From: Anoplopoma fimbria
Taxonomy: Eukaryota; Chordata; Actinopteri; Perciformes; Anoplopomatidae
Direction of reading: 5' to 3'
DNA: 64,000 nt
NCBI RefSeq assembly: GCF_027596085.1
Contig: NC_072452.1
Coordinates: 8,816,790-8,880,789 of the forward strand
Part shown: positions 62,191 through 64,000 of the stretch, piece by piece
Numbering within the stretch: the stretch's first letter is position 1
Layout of the letters: each line of letters opens with the position of its first letter
Notes under the pieces: generated by a model
Seen by the model: the letters and a program-made list of their open reading frames with translations, nothing else
Databases searched by the model: none
What the model was told of the DNA's origin: nothing
Translations under genes and position numbers: made by a program

Positions 62191-64000
62191 TAATAAAGTA
62201 TGTTAAATAATTGTTTAACACCAATATAAGTCATGAGCAGAATGTAACATACAGATAAATATGTTTGGACTGATTTTGTTTTGAGTCTATTTAATTTATT
62301 TGAAATGTAGATTACATGCAGCTAGAGTCGTTAAATATTTATGAAAAGCATGATCAGCTATCAAAAAATGTTAATGTAAACACAGTGGGGGGAAAGTAAA
62401 TAAGTATATTTACTCAAGTGCTGACCAATCAATAAAATATGCTAATATACTGCCAAGGATCGAGTTGTGCGCAGCTATGCTGGGAGTGAAGTCACCAAAT
62501 AAAAATGATAATAACAAAACTAAAAGAGTGAGAGAGATGTCTGAATGTTTGTGCAGGCCCACACAGTCTCTCTCTGTTTAGGCAAAAAGCAGTGGGGATA
62601 CCTCTGGGTTTGGATGATGGGCACGCAGAGTCTTAACTAAAAAGTTCAAATTAGCTTCACCTCAAGCAGCTACATGAAAGTTCTGCTTGCTTTTGAACTC
62701 ATCAAGACCCCCAGTTTGAACGTCTCGGCAAAGGTTCAGGATGTTCCACATTAATGTCATACATGTGTTAGCAACATGAATATTACTTGCACTTTATGAA
62801 TTATGGGTAAAAATCCATTAGAGTCCATGCTACATCTAAGAATAACTGTACACTGTAGACGATGATGGTGTGTGAGATGGTGTGTAATATCTGCCTCGCT
62901 CACAGATGGGAGTGATGCTCCGCTGTAAAAAACATTTTCCTTCTTGTATGTTGTTGTGATATGATCATAGGGAATTCTAGTATCTCAGCAGTAAAAAAAA
63001 AAAAAAAAAAAAAAAATAGCAATATGCCTGGATGTAAAAAGTCTGCACGGTACAGTACGTACAACTCAGACTGCATGAATAAGCACTTTCAGTATGGCAA
63101 ATTAATGTCCTTGTCTGACCACCATTAAAAGGAATATGGAGTATGATATATAGCACTGCCCTGAATATATTATCCAGCCTCACTACCATCTTCATTTAAA
63201 GAGGACATTGAGATCTTTTCATATCATTTCAAAGCAGCTTTTACCAGGGTTCAGTGAAAAAAACATTGTTTTCATCAAAAGTGTTCAGACCAAAGTTCTG
63301 CTTTATCAATTCATTTTGCCATAACAGGCCGCGCCTCTCTCTGGGGTTCTGTTACTACAATTGCAATAAAGAGCAGTAGAGAACAGTTGGACCTCAGATC
63401 CTCCGACTTAAGCCTTGAAAGGTTCTTGTAATTAATGCAGTGCTCCTTTCATGATGAGGGAGAAACTGGAAAGACACAAAGTTACCCTGGCTAACAACAC
63501 TTGCATGCATGGAATCAACCAGAGTGGTAGGCCGGGATTATTTTCCATTTTGTACTTAAAGACTGTGATGTCAAAGCAGCTCGGAGAAAACTTTAAAATG
63601 AACAGACGCACACAGCCAGACAAAACACGAAGCTTTGCATACTATTTGCATACAAGTAATGTTTTTGCATCCAAATAATACATTTATGCTAATAACATGT
63701 ATTAACCACAGTTGTTCCAATACATAGATCAACAGTTTAAATTAACACTGTTGCAAAATATCAACAGTGAATACTGAAGCTACCCAACCACCATTAGTCA
63801 TACATAATTGCAGACTGCATCAAATTAGAGGGGATGCAAATGCTTCCACAGAGAAAGTCTCAAATACGGATGATTTTATTTATTTTTTCTACCAGGGTAG
63901 CATTGTCTCCCCTGAAAAGTGTGTAATTTGTTGAATTACGGCAACAGGAAGCTCTGCTCCATTTTGTTGCTTTCTTTGGATGTGGTTGTGACATCTGAAA
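62191..64000. other. Gene-free DNA to the window edge
   Basis: A repeat end GTGGGGGGAAAGTAAATAAG with TATATTTACTCAAGTGCTG at 62385-62424 belongs to a common teleost repeat family. An A24 run is at 62993-63016. The region 63100-63200 has some motif density. No exon recognised. Confidence 0.4.

Overview
The window looks like nuclear DNA of a teleost fish, most likely a percomorph. It is AT-rich and vertebrate-like, with spliced-gene architecture, very long dinucleotide microsatellites, tRNA-derived SINEs with fish-type bodies, a decayed LINE reverse transcriptase, and other dispersed repeats that I recognise from percomorph genomes. Nothing in it is bacterial, phage or plasmid.

Only one protein-coding gene can be supported. 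It is a synuclein, read on the minus strand at the left end. Coding exon 2 (1913-2046; start codon 2031-2033) encodes the first 40 residues with a strong Kozak context, a good acceptor and a perfect GTAAGT donor. A probable noncoding exon 1 ends at a GTAAG donor at 3086, with a promoter-like zone to its right. The remaining exons lie beyond the left edge. The protein reads best as beta-synuclein (sncb), but alpha cannot be excluded from one exon.

From about 3.4 kb to the right edge I see no coding exon that I can defend. This 60-kb stretch is a gene desert or the inside of a very large intron. It holds: a roughly 320-bp TA tract and a promoter-like CCAAT/CpG patch (3.9-4.75 kb); candidate CTCF sites (5.4, 8.8, 13.3 and 37.7 kb); a reverse-transcriptase relic (6.4-6.8 kb); (TG)n, (GA)n and homopolymer tracts (9.7-12.3 kb); three copies of one tRNA-derived SINE family (20.4, 35.5 and 59.9 kb); several other repeat relics (19.7, 32.5, 48.7 and 58.3 kb); two clean inverted repeats (21.7 and 48.5 kb); and a string of blocks dense in homeodomain, POU, E-box and SOX-type motifs that resemble vertebrate conserved noncoding elements (13.1, 18.8, 23.0, 26.1, 30.3, 33.8, 38.9, 50.6, 57.1 and 62.0 kb).

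The most economical reading is the upstream flank of a neuronal synuclein gene merging into an enhancer-rich desert. I found no convincing new gene system. The best leads are the enhancer-like blocks, a CpG-rich patch at 23.9-24.2 kb, and a possible 69-nt symmetric exon at 34750-34818.
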